Assembly (NCBI GenBank): GCA_016713025.1
Contig: JADJPZ010000004.1
Location: 434,001-498,000, forward strand
DNA: 64,000 bases
Origin: Saprospiraceae bacterium
GTDB taxonomy: Bacteria > Bacteroidota > Bacteroidia > Chitinophagales > Saprospiraceae
Direction of reading: 5' to 3'
The position numbers were made by a program, and so were the translations under genes. This document shows positions 42,524-50,896 of this stretch, piece by piece; position 1 is the first letter of the stretch, and each line of letters opens with the position of its first letter. The notes beneath the pieces are model-generated. The model made no database searches and had not been told where the DNA came from. It saw nothing but the letters and a program-made list of their open reading frames with translations.

Positions 42524-43720
42524 ATGGTGAATGTGGATACATCCCTTCTGAGTGAAATAAAAAACCTGGCAACATCTCTGCGTTCGGAAGTGGTGGATAT
42601 AAGACGTCATCTCCACATGCATCCTGAGTTATCTTTTGAAGAGGTACAGACAGCTGCCTGGATCTGTGGTCAATTGGATGAATTGGTTATACCTTATACC
42701 AAAAATTGGGCAGGAAATGGAATTGTGGCAGAAATCCGTAGTACAAATTCTGACAAAGTAGTAGCGCTCAGAGCAGATATGGATGCGCTTCCTATTATGG
42801 AAGCCAATGAAGTCACATACAAATCAGTGCATCATGGAGTCATGCACGCATGTGGGCATGATGTACACATGGCTTGTTTATTGGGTGCTGTAAAAATTCT
42901 GCATAAATTACAAGACAAGCTTCCGCATTCTGTCAGATGTATCTTTCAACCAGGTGAAGAAAAACTTCCTGGTGGTGCATCCATGATGATCAGGGAAGGA
43001 GTCTTGGAAAATCCTGTTCCTTCAGCGATCCTGGGACAGCACGTTTTTCCATCTTTACAAGCCGGAAAAGTGGGAATCAGATCAGGGCTCTACATGGCAT
43101 CGGCTGATGAGATATTTATCACAGTTTCGGGAAAAGGAGGTCATGGTGGAATGCCAAATGAGTGCACAGACACCATACTTGCGGCGTCACAGATGATCGT
43201 AAGTCTCCAGCAAATTGTGTCACGACGTAATAATCCATCAACACCATCCGTGCTCAGCTTTGGAAAGTTTCAGAGTGATGGAGGCGCTACCAATATCATA
43301 CCGGATACCATAAAAATTGAAGGTACTTTTCGGACTATGGATGAAGATTGGCGGTGTCAGGCACACGGACTGATCACATCTATAGCACAGGATGTATGCA
43401 AAGCCTATGGTGCAAAATGTGATATCAATATCATCAAAGGATATCCTTGTCTGATCAATGAGCCATCTTTATCCACTTCTGTAAAAACATTGATGGTGGC
43501 TTATCTTGGGGTGGAAAATGTTGTTGACCTCCCGCTCAGAATGACATCTGAAGATTTTTCATTTTATTCTCAGGTGATCCCTGCATGTTTCTACAGATTA
43601 GGCACCGGAAATTCGGAAAAAGGGATAACATCTCCGGTACACACACCTACATTTGATATTGACGAAAGTGCTCTTGAAGTCGGTATGGGTCTTTTAGCAT
43701 GGAATGCTTTCAATGTTTGA
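42524..43720 (+). CDS. M20-family amidohydrolase (N-acyl-amino-acid type)
   Basis: This 398-residue metallohydrolase of the M20D group cleaves N-acyl amino acids or similar amides. Metal-binding residues are visible in ALRADMDALPI, HACGHDVHMACLLGA and FQPGEEKLPGGA. The dimerisation domain contains GKGGHGGMPNECTDTI. The C-terminus supplies TSEDFSFYSQVIPACFY, the last metal-site motif. The exact substrate cannot be told. Its last 27 bp overlap the 3' end of the convergent tilS gene. Confidence 0.9.
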   Translation: MVNVDTSLLSEIKNLATSLRSEVVDIRRHLHMHPELSFEEVQTAAWICGQLDELVIPYTKNWAGNGIVAEIRSTNSDKVVALRADMDALPIMEANEVTYKSVHHGVMHACGHDVHMACLLGAVKILHKLQDKLPHSVRCIFQPGEEKLPGGASMMIREGVLENPVPSAILGQHVFPSLQAGKVGIRSGLYMASADEIFITVSGKGGHGGMPNECTDTILAASQMIVSLQQIVSRRNNPSTPSVLSFGKFQSDGGATNIIPDTIKIEGTFRTMDEDWRCQAHGLITSIAQDVCKAYGAKCDINIIKGYPCLINEPSLSTSVKTLMVAYLGVENVVDLPLRMTSEDFSFYSQVIPACFYRLGTGNSEKGITSPVHTPTFDIDESALEVGMGLLAWNAFNV

Positions 43721-45043
43721 CAGTCTTATCAGCTCAATTTTCCAGATTTTTTTAGTATTATGATTGATGACAACGCTTTCGGATTTCCTAAAGCCTGGTA
43801 TGGCGATGATTTCATGATCATGTGTCATCACTACCAGTTTTTCCTTATCAAAGAGATTTACTTTATGGTTGGTGAAAAAGTCACTTAGCACCTGAGATTT
43901 TCCGCCCATACCTGAAGGTTTGAATTTATCACCTGGCATAATACCGCGTAATATTACCTTTCCGGTCAATCGATCTGCATTAAGGTATAAGGTGTTATGT
44001 GTATCCTGCATGCTTTTACCTTCAAAAGATACTTCCGAAATGATGATTTTGCGATCGGCCCATTCATGAGAAAATGGCAGACTATGGATTATTATTTCCC
44101 TATCAAAATTGAAAACCTGGCCTTTACGACGGATGATGAGTTGGGCGCGGTCGGTGATAGCTTCATGGCTATCTGTCAAAAAACGCTTGCCGGAAGATGT
44201 TTTGCTGTTTATAATATCTGAAGTTTGGTCGATATTAAATCCAAAGGTTTTTATCAAATGAAAAAGCCACTGAACGTATATCGGATCCGTGTTGAATGTA
44301 TTTAATTGAATACTAATATAAGTTGGCTTATGAGTAATAATTTCTGACGAAACCTTTTCTATTAAAAAATCAAGTAATTTTTTCGTATCGCTGAGATTTT
44401 CAATACTTCTTACGATGCCGGAGTATGATCTTATATCTGTTTCATAAATGGATGGTAAAATATTGTTTCGAAGTTTGTTTCTCAGATATTTATTGCTCTT
44501 ATTACTACTGTCTTCTCTGTAATTTACGGAGTTTTCAGTACTGAAATCTTCAATTTCTTTTCTGGTTGCAAAAAGTAATGGGCGGATGATTTTTCCATTT
44601 ATTGCTTCAATACCATCCAGCCCGGACAATCCACTTCCTCTCATGAGATTGATAAAATACGTTTCTACCATATCGTCTTTGTGATGTGCGGTAGCAATTT
44701 TGTCAAAATGATGCTCTTCAGCAAGTTGATACAACCATGCATATCTGATTTTTCTGGCTTTGTCCTGCATATTGCCGCTACTAAATTCAGTCGGATCAAT
44801 ATCAAGCTGAAAAAATGGGATGTTATATTTTTCTGCATAGTTTCGGACCAAAGTGGCATCTAAGTCCGATTCTTTTCCCCTTAATCTGTGGTTGATATGG
44901 GCCAAAGCAATAACATAACCTGCCTGATGGAAAAGATGCGTCATCACCATGGAATCCTGTCCACCAGATACGGCAAGTAATATTTTTTTGTCCTGACTTA
45001 CTATTTTTTTCTCCCGAATATAAGATAAAAACCTTTCAAGCAT
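43694..45043 (-). CDS. tilS: tRNA(Ile)-lysidine synthetase
   Basis: TilS adds lysine to cytidine 34 of the CAU-anticodon isoleucine tRNA so that AUA is read correctly. The 449-residue protein has the N-type ATP pyrophosphatase motif AVSGGQDSMVMTHLFHQAG near residue 20. ATAHHKDDMVETYFINLMRG and the C-terminal LRGIMPGDKFKPSGMGGKSQ domain match the family. The ATG at 45043 (MLERFLSYIREKK) is chosen; the 14 extra residues of the longer frame (MCLFCELINGIAKL) look like leader DNA. It overlaps the amidohydrolase gene tail-to-tail by 27 bp and is divergent from the lipoprotein gene at 45095. Confidence 0.94.
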   Translation of the reverse strand: MLERFLSYIREKKIVSQDKKILLAVSGGQDSMVMTHLFHQAGYVIALAHINHRLRGKESDLDATLVRNYAEKYNIPFFQLDIDPTEFSSGNMQDKARKIRYAWLYQLAEEHHFDKIATAHHKDDMVETYFINLMRGSGLSGLDGIEAINGKIIRPLLFATRKEIEDFSTENSVNYREDSSNKSNKYLRNKLRNNILPSIYETDIRSYSGIVRSIENLSDTKKLLDFLIEKVSSEIITHKPTYISIQLNTFNTDPIYVQWLFHLIKTFGFNIDQTSDIINSKTSSGKRFLTDSHEAITDRAQLIIRRKGQVFNFDREIIIHSLPFSHEWADRKIIISEVSFEGKSMQDTHNTLYLNADRLTGKVILRGIMPGDKFKPSGMGGKSQVLSDFFTNHKVNLFDKEKLVVMTHDHEIIAIPGFRKSESVVINHNTKKIWKIELIRLSNIESIPC

Positions 45044-45094
45044 TAATTTTGCTATTCCATTTATTAATTCACAAAATAAACACAATTTTAAAAT

Positions 45095-45676
45095 ATGAGA
45101 TCATTGTTAGTAATTTTAGTTTTTTTTATAGTTACATTGATGGCATGCAAAACTGATAATACACCTGGAAAAGGAAAAGATACAAAGCAGGAACCGATAA
45201 ATGATGCTTACATCCTTCTCAATCAGACAGGTATCGCTCCGGTAGAGTTGGAAGCCATGCGAAAGACTGCATCAGAAACACTGGCATTCAGAAAAAAAGA
45301 GTCCGGTAACAAGTCTTACACCATTATGGACAAGGATATTTGGGCTTTTGGAGGTTTTGTTACAGAGTCAAAAACTTTATTTACTGATTCATTAGGAGGT
45401 GCCTGGATCGATTTTAAGGAAAACCTTACTTATGACTATGGCAAATATGACAAAAAAGGCGGAAGCGGACATTATTATTATGATATGGAAAAAGCCACTT
45501 TACTGATGCTGGACGATAATCCAGCCATCAAACCACAGGAATTTGATGTGAAAATCAGAGAGGATATGTTAGTTATTGTTGGTCAGCCAAATACACGAGA
45601 TAACAACATTCAGGCGAAACTTGACAGGATGCCATCTTATCCGTCCAAAGTGAAACCAACCGCTGCACCGCAATAA
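45095..45676 (+). CDS. Lipoprotein of unknown function
   Basis: This 193-residue lipoprotein (MRSLLVILVFFIVTLMACK, lipobox LMAC) has a short charged linker. A single domain follows, with YTIMDKDIWAFGGFVTESKT, TDSLGGAWIDFKENLTYDYG and GGSGHYYYDMEKATLLMLDD. The beta-strand spacing hints at a small beta-barrel such as a lipocalin, but no family could be assigned. It is divergent from tilS across 51 bp. Downstream lies the hairpin-rich element at 45.7 kb. Confidence 0.65.
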   Translation: MRSLLVILVFFIVTLMACKTDNTPGKGKDTKQEPINDAYILLNQTGIAPVELEAMRKTASETLAFRKKESGNKSYTIMDKDIWAFGGFVTESKTLFTDSLGGAWIDFKENLTYDYGKYDKKGGSGHYYYDMEKATLLMLDDNPAIKPQEFDVKIREDMLVIVGQPNTRDNNIQAKLDRMPSYPSKVKPTAAPQ

Positions 45677-45702
45677 AGCAAGCAAATTCTTAAGCAGATT
45701 TG

Positions 45703-46057
45703 TTTAGAGTATGTTTAAATTTTTATGTTTGAGCGAAAGTGAGAAAATTTAATTTTGGACAATATGACTGAATGGTCTCGTCTACAGACGAGAATTGAGT
45801 AAAATAGTTTACTCAATAAAGCTTTGCAGTGAGCGTAGTCGAAGTGTGAAGTAAGTGTGAAGTAACTGCGAGCAGCTGCTCGAAGCTAATACTGAATATA
45901 GCCGTTCAAGACGGTTTTTTAATAAAAATGTCATGATCGGGATAGAAGTGTCCCGAAAGTTCAAGCGTAGCTTGACACAATACGGCGAAAAATATAATGC
46001 TGGATAAAATTAAATTTGCCGCTTGGTGCCAAATGATAAAATTTTAAACACTCTAAG
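45703..46057. mobile_element. Hairpin-rich 355-bp element with imperfect terminal inverted repeats
   Basis: The left end (GAGTATGTTTAAATTTTTAT, 45707 onward) and the inverted right end (TTAGAGTGTTTAAAATTTTA, read from 46055) align for about 50 bases at roughly 70 percent, including a shared AAATTTAATTTT. Inside are six stem-loops: 45777-45792 (CTCGTCT/AGACGAG), 45794-45817 (ATTGAGTAAA/TTTACTCAAT), 45869-45882 (CGAGCAGCTGCTCG, a perfect palindrome), 45902-45914 followed by T-run, 45938-45955 (CGGGA/TCCCG) and 45961-45975 (TCAAGC/GCTTGA). No open frame is visible. It may be a non-autonomous transposable element or a structured RNA. Confidence 0.55.
45902..45920 (+). terminator. Terminator-like hairpin inside the 45.7-kb element
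   Basis: CCGT (45902-45905) pairs with ACGG (45911-45914), extended by a flanking G-T pair, and is followed by six T. The stem is short, so termination would be weak. Confidence 0.35.
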
Positions 46058-46196
46058 GTCAAACGTTGAAAAAAGGGTAGGATAGGGGGTTTTATTTTTG
46101 CTTTTTTCTCTAGTAAAAAGTCATGAGACTCTTCTAACTTATGATGACCCCATCAATAAGGGACTGTTTAATGTGGTGTAAATATGCCAAATTTGC

Positions 46197-46931
46197 CTAT
46201 TTACCAGTATAATAATTGTAATCTTTGATGATAGTAGAGATAAATTTTGAATCCGACAATGCACCTTGTTTGATTCCTGATACCGTTTCCATTTTATCGA
46301 TCAGTTTTCTTATGGTTTTCAGATCATTATTTTTGATGGCATTCTGATATGTTTCTTTGATGATGCGCATATCATTGTCAGAAAACCTGACCACCTGAGC
46401 AAATACCGGCTGATAGTCCTGTGAAAGATTTTCAAGTATTGTATGGCTGATGTTGATATTATTTTTGAGCGATATGACAGCAGTACCGGCTGCAAGGTCT
46501 CCCAACCTCTGATGATTTTTGGACATTGCCATGCTGATCATACCTGCCATATACAAAGATGCCGACATATCTACCAATCTCATCACCCACCTGATAAGGT
46601 AGTCAAAAAAAGACGCCTGATACCCGTCAATTTTTACAACTTTTATTCCCAATAGTTTTTTGCCGATGGTCTGACCTTCCATCAGGGATTCCTGCACCAG
46701 TGTATAAAACATCATTGGAAGATACATCACTACATAAATAGCCATCATTGACCAATCATCTTTGATGACTCTGTCAATAGACAAACCCGAAAGTACGGTC
46801 CACTGTAGGAGCAGATGATAACAAAACTTGACAGCTCCATCCGTCAAATAAGCTCCGATACGTGCTCCTATACTGGCTACAGTAAAATTAATATTGACAT
46901 TTTGTGTTGTATTTATGCTTATTTCAGGCAT
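46197..46931 (-). CDS. RDD family membrane protein
   Basis: This 244-residue protein has the RDD domain: IGARIGAYLTDGAVKF with the Arg-Asp signature, then MEGQTIGKKLLGIKVVKIDG and the AMSKNHQRLGDLAAGTAVIS tail motif. It has three to four transmembrane helices and a soluble C-terminal helical extension of about 75 residues (FSDNDMRIIKETYQNAIKNN). RDD proteins are mostly uncharacterised; some are ion transporters. It is divergent by 20 bp from the SpoIIM-like gene, an arrangement seen with MoxR/DUF58 clusters, so it is probably functionally tied to that operon. Confidence 0.88.
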   Translation of the reverse strand: MPEISINTTQNVNINFTVASIGARIGAYLTDGAVKFCYHLLLQWTVLSGLSIDRVIKDDWSMMAIYVVMYLPMMFYTLVQESLMEGQTIGKKLLGIKVVKIDGYQASFFDYLIRWVMRLVDMSASLYMAGMISMAMSKNHQRLGDLAAGTAVISLKNNINISHTILENLSQDYQPVFAQVVRFSDNDMRIIKETYQNAIKNNDLKTIRKLIDKMETVSGIKQGALSDSKFISTIIKDYNYYTGK

Positions 46932-46951
46932 TCGTATTATTTTTACACCCT

Positions 46952-47923
46952 ATGAGGGAAATTTTGTTTATAAAACGCAACAAAGAAAAATGGCATACTT
47001 TTGAGCAGGCTATCAGCGGTAAAATTAAAAAAAATCCTGATGAACTTGCCGGTTTGTATGTTCAATTGATCAATGACCTTGCTTTTGCACAGACATACTA
47101 CCCAAAAAGTAAAACCGTCATCTACCTGAATCACCTGGCAGCGTCTGTCTATCAGCAAATATACAAGACAAAACGGGCAGATAAAAATCAAATTGTTGTT
47201 TTCTTCAAAAATGAAGTTCCGATGCTTATAAGGGAAAACAAAAAATTTCTTCTGTTTGCTTTTTCCTTGTTTTTTTTATTTGTCAGCCTTGGGGTATTAT
47301 CGGCTTTGTATGATGATTCATTTGTACGCCTGATCCTGGGTGATGGCTACGTAGATATGACATTAGACAATATCAAAGGCGGAGATCCGGTTGCAGTGTA
47401 CAAATCAGGGTCCAACTGGGGAGGATTCATAGGCATCACTATGAATAATCTGATGGTAGGCTTGAAGTGTTTTGTATATGGTGTGTCAGGAGGCTTGGGC
47501 ACGGCATACATTATGCTTCACAATGGCATCATGATTGGAGCCTTTCAGACTTTTTTCGGTCAGCAGGGTGTATTGTGGGAAAGCGTCAGAGGAATTTGGA
47601 TACATGGAAGTATGGAGATTTTTGCTATAGTGATTGAAGCCATGGCAGGATTGATTCTTGGATTTGGTATTTTATTTCCCGGCACCCAATCAAGACTGCA
47701 GTCCTTCAAAAGCAGTATGAAAAAAGGTTTAAAAATCTGGATCAGTACCATACCATTTACTATTTCTGCGGGATTTTTGGAGGGCTTTGTCACCAGGTTT
47801 TCCAATGTGATGCCAAATGCAGTAAGTGTGGGCATCATCTTGTTTACGCTGGGATGTATAAGCTGGTATTATCTCATATACCCATTTTGGTATGAGCACC
47901 AAAAAATTGAGACTTATGAGTAA
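46952..47923 (+). CDS. SpoIIM-like membrane protein (DUF95)
   Basis: This 323-residue protein starts with a helical cytoplasmic region (MREILFIKRNKEKWHTFEQA). A hydrophobic core of four to five helices follows (LLFAFSLFFLFVSLGVLSAL; GFIGITMNNLMVGLKCFVYG; HGSMEIFAIVIEAMAGLILG), the pattern of stage II sporulation protein M relatives. In non-spore-formers the family accompanies MoxR/DUF58 genes; its function there is unknown. The ATG at 46952 is used because the longer frame would overlap the divergent RDD gene. Its stop codon lies inside the start of the next gene (8-bp overlap ATGAGTAA). Confidence 0.82.
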   Translation: MREILFIKRNKEKWHTFEQAISGKIKKNPDELAGLYVQLINDLAFAQTYYPKSKTVIYLNHLAASVYQQIYKTKRADKNQIVVFFKNEVPMLIRENKKFLLFAFSLFFLFVSLGVLSALYDDSFVRLILGDGYVDMTLDNIKGGDPVAVYKSGSNWGGFIGITMNNLMVGLKCFVYGVSGGLGTAYIMLHNGIMIGAFQTFFGQQGVLWESVRGIWIHGSMEIFAIVIEAMAGLILGFGILFPGTQSRLQSFKSSMKKGLKIWISTIPFTISAGFLEGFVTRFSNVMPNAVSVGIILFTLGCISWYYLIYPFWYEHQKIETYE

Positions 47924-48692
47924 CAAACTATGTCAGGCGATACATATTTGGGTTTTTTTGATGGCTTCTCTGATGATGATAGGTCAGGAAGATACTTTAA
48001 GCACTCAATTTGCTGATTTTGAAGAGGAGTTAGGCGTTGTTGATGAAGAAAATGATGTGGTACCTGCGCAGGAGGAAGTGAGAAAATTTGATGAAAACTA
48101 TAAAAGACGGTATGAGTCAGCAGAATTTGACTATGAAATCAAGCCAAAAAGTAAAAATGCCTTTCAGAGATTTTTGGACTGGTTGTTTGGATCCGGGGCG
48201 AAGAAATCCGGGTCATCCAATGCGGGCTTATATCTGGTATGGTTTCTCAGGATTTTTGCATTTTTGGTCATAATTTATGTTGTATTTGCCATAGTAAGTA
48301 TCCTTCTGGGCAAAAAAGGAAACTGGCTCTTTGATAAAAAAGATGAAAAAAGAGTCATCACCTTTCCATTACAAGCTGAGGACATCATTTCTGGCGACTT
48401 CAAGACGCTGTATGAAAAAGCAATGCAAAATGAAGATTATAAGATGGCTGTCCGGTACAGATATCTTCTCCTATTGCAACAATTGGCCAAAAAAAATATC
48501 ATATCATACCACAAGGACAAGACCAATTCAGATTATTATTATGAAATAAAGGACAAAAATATATCGTCGTCATTCTCCTACGTGTCTTACATATATGAGC
48601 ACATTTGGTACGGCGGATTTGAACTTCAAAAAAAGGACCTAAGCGTAGCAGTCCAGGCATTTGATCACACATCATCACTGATCAGGATATGA
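47916..48692 (+). CDS. DUF4129-containing membrane protein
   Basis: This protein of about 258 residues has a signal-like N-terminus (MSNKLCQAIHIWVFLMASLM). An acidic linker follows, then a transmembrane helix (GLYLVWFLRIFAFLVIIYVVF) and a C-terminal DUF4129-type helical domain with MAVRYRYLLLLQQLAKKNII and SYIYEHIWYGGFELQ. DUF4129 proteins are usual members of MoxR/DUF58 operons. The start at 47916 overlaps the preceding stop by eight bases, implying translational coupling; an earlier ATG at 47892 is also possible. It overlaps the next gene by four bases (ATGA). Confidence 0.78.
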   Translation: MSNKLCQAIHIWVFLMASLMMIGQEDTLSTQFADFEEELGVVDEENDVVPAQEEVRKFDENYKRRYESAEFDYEIKPKSKNAFQRFLDWLFGSGAKKSGSSNAGLYLVWFLRIFAFLVIIYVVFAIVSILLGKKGNWLFDKKDEKRVITFPLQAEDIISGDFKTLYEKAMQNEDYKMAVRYRYLLLLQQLAKKNIISYHKDKTNSDYYYEIKDKNISSSFSYVSYIYEHIWYGGFELQKKDLSVAVQAFDHTSSLIRI

Positions 48693-49897
48693 GTCGGAAC
48701 AGAATCACCATAATAAGTATCTTGGCAGGACTCATCCTGGTAGCCATATTTTTTGGAAGCGCAGGTAAAAAACCACTAAACTGGAACCCTACTTACAATA
48801 CAAAAGACAAAATTCCCCTGGGCCTGTATATCTTTGACAAAGAGGTAGACAGCTTTTTTCATGTTTATGTCGAGCGTTATAAAGATGACCTGAAAGATTA
48901 CTTTTATGAAGGGGTATTTGAAGATTCAGTACTCTATGACTATTGTATGATGAATATCAATATGTCTTTTGATGTTGATAAAAAACAAACCGAAAACCTA
49001 TGTTCCTTCGTGAAAAATGGAAACAGTGTATTTCTGAGTGCCGGCTCGTTTTCTGAATCCCTGATGAACAGACTGAAACTGGAAGTTTTTAATATTCCTT
49101 ACTCAACTTTATCTGACAAAAACCATGAAAATATTAAGATATACCTGCAGGACAGTACGGCAGGCAGTAAAATCATCGGACAAAGGACTATCACGGGATC
49201 GTACTTCATATCATATGACAGCGCCTCAAGTCAGGTATTGGGCTACAGAATGTTCAATAAAGTAGTGCAACCCAATTTTATTAAAGTAAAGATGGGCCTA
49301 GGACATTTTTTTATCCACCTGGAGCCTGCCGCTTTTTCCAATTACCATTTTATGACAGGTGATGATTATAAATATGCTGAAGCCGTTCTCACTCACATCC
49401 CTTATAATCAGGATATCATATGGTTACTTCACAAACAAACTTCCAGGGTAATTTCTGATTCACCACTCAGATTTATTTTATCTCAGCCTCCTTTGAAATG
49501 GGCATGGTATCTCCTCATTACAGGGCTTCTGGCTTTCATTATTTTTAACATCAGAAGGAGTCAGCGCATCATTCCTGATCTGCCACCTCCTGCAAACACA
49601 TCAGTGGAATTTGCAAAAACTGTAGGTAATCTTTACAGACGGGAAGGTGATATAAAAAACATCATCGATAAAAAGATCATATATTTTCTTGAAAAAATCA
49701 GGACAGATTATCATCTGCATACTGATGTGCTTGATGAAAAGTTTGCCAAAATGCTGCACATAAAATCCGGCAAAGACATAAAAATCATAGAGAGAATCGT
49801 GCTTCTGATCAATAAACAACGAAATTTTGATTTTGCCAGGAGCACGCACGACTTACAACAACTTAATGATACTTTTGAAAACTTTTATAAATCATAA
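48689..49897 (+). CDS. DUF4350-containing membrane protein
   Basis: This 402-residue protein has an N-terminal transmembrane helix (ITIISILAGLILVAIFF). An extracytoplasmic DUF4350 domain follows (KKPLNWNPTYNTKDKIPLGL, FVKNGNSVFLSAGSFSES), then a second transmembrane helix near residue 270-290 (WAWYLLITGLLAFIIFNI). A C-terminal cytoplasmic helical domain completes it. DUF4350 proteins lie between DUF4129 and MoxR genes in many Bacteroidota and other genomes. The exact function is unknown; the locus may act on envelope protein folding or complex assembly. It starts in the ATGA overlap with the previous gene and ends three bases before the MoxR gene. Confidence 0.78.
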   Translation: MSRNRITIISILAGLILVAIFFGSAGKKPLNWNPTYNTKDKIPLGLYIFDKEVDSFFHVYVERYKDDLKDYFYEGVFEDSVLYDYCMMNINMSFDVDKKQTENLCSFVKNGNSVFLSAGSFSESLMNRLKLEVFNIPYSTLSDKNHENIKIYLQDSTAGSKIIGQRTITGSYFISYDSASSQVLGYRMFNKVVQPNFIKVKMGLGHFFIHLEPAAFSNYHFMTGDDYKYAEAVLTHIPYNQDIIWLLHKQTSRVISDSPLRFILSQPPLKWAWYLLITGLLAFIIFNIRRSQRIIPDLPPPANTSVEFAKTVGNLYRREGDIKNIIDKKIIYFLEKIRTDYHLHTDVLDEKFAKMLHIKSGKDIKIIERIVLLINKQRNFDFARSTHDLQQLNDTFENFYKS

Positions 49898-49900
49898 AAT

Positions 49901-50896
49901 ATGGAAGACAATACCATGAACGAGTCATTACACTTTGAAAGCAGGCTGGACATGAGCCGTTTGCATGAAAAAATTGAAGCCATAAAAGGAGAAATTTCGC
50001 GTGTGATCGTAGGACAGGAAAAACTGGTGGATATGTTGCTGATATCCCTTCTGGCCAATGGGCATACCATCCTAGAAGGTGTGCCCGGTGTTGCAAAAAC
50101 AATCACAGCCAAATTGTTGTCAAAGTGCATACAGACCGATTTCAGCAGGATACAATTCACTCCTGACCTGATGCCAAGTGACATCCTGGGTACGCTTGTA
50201 TTTGATGTCAAAAAAGCGGATTTTGAGTACCGTAAAGGACCGATATTTGCAAATGTAGTACTGATAGACGAAATCAACAGGGCTCCTGCAAAAACTCAGG
50301 CAGCACTATTTGAAGTCATGGAAGAGCGTCAGATCACCATGGATGGAACAACCTATCCTATGGAACTGCCTTTTCTTGTCGTGGCTACTCAGAACCCCAT
50401 CGAGCAAGAAGGTACTTACAGGTTGCCTGAAGCACAGCTGGACAGGTTTCTCATCAAGATACAAATAGACTATCCCGCTAAAGATGAAGAGATAGAAATC
50501 ATCACCCGAGAGAATAATTTGTATTCAGGTTCCAAACTTGACGATATCTCACCGGTCATCAGTTCAAATGAAATCATGGAATTTCAGTCACTCGTAAGAC
50601 AGGTGAAAGTGGACCCGCAAATGATAACCTATATCGCCGGCATCGTGGTCAGCACCCGACAAAACCCTATGCTGTATCTCGGTGCATCTCCAAGGGCTTC
50701 TATAGCCATACTCAATGCATCAAAAGCACATGCCGCTATCAGAGGAAGAGATTTTGTCACGCCTGATGATATCAAAGAAGTGGCATACGCAGTCCTCAAT
50801 CACAGACTGATTGTTTCTCCTGAAAAAGAAATGGAAGGCATCACGACATCGCTCATTATCAAACAAATCCTCGAATCAGTAGAAATACCACGATGA
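49901..50896 (+). CDS. MoxR-family AAA+ ATPase
   Basis: This 331-residue ATPase has Walker A GVPGVAKT (residues 60-67), Walker B VVLIDEINRAP (about 119-129), sensor-1 VVATQNPIEQEGTYRLPEAQ and a helical lid with YLGASPRASIAI. MoxR ATPases are chaperone-like proteins that act with von Willebrand-type or DUF58 partners to activate or insert other proteins. It is the energy-supplying member of the operon that also encodes DUF58, DUF4129, DUF4350 and SpoIIM-like proteins. It overlaps the DUF58 gene by four bases. Confidence 0.93.
   Translation: MEDNTMNESLHFESRLDMSRLHEKIEAIKGEISRVIVGQEKLVDMLLISLLANGHTILEGVPGVAKTITAKLLSKCIQTDFSRIQFTPDLMPSDILGTLVFDVKKADFEYRKGPIFANVVLIDEINRAPAKTQAALFEVMEERQITMDGTTYPMELPFLVVATQNPIEQEGTYRLPEAQLDRFLIKIQIDYPAKDEEIEIITRENNLYSGSKLDDISPVISSNEIMEFQSLVRQVKVDPQMITYIAGIVVSTRQNPMLYLGASPRASIAILNASKAHAAIRGRDFVTPDDIKEVAYAVLNHRLIVSPEKEMEGITTSLIIKQILESVEIPR

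Larger units (their letters stand above)
45677..46196. other. Intergenic region holding the 355-bp hairpin element
   Basis: About 520 bp between the lipoprotein gene and the RDD gene. Nearly all of it is the structured element at 45703-46057; the remaining 140 bp before the RDD stop contain no recognisable motif. Confidence 0.6.
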
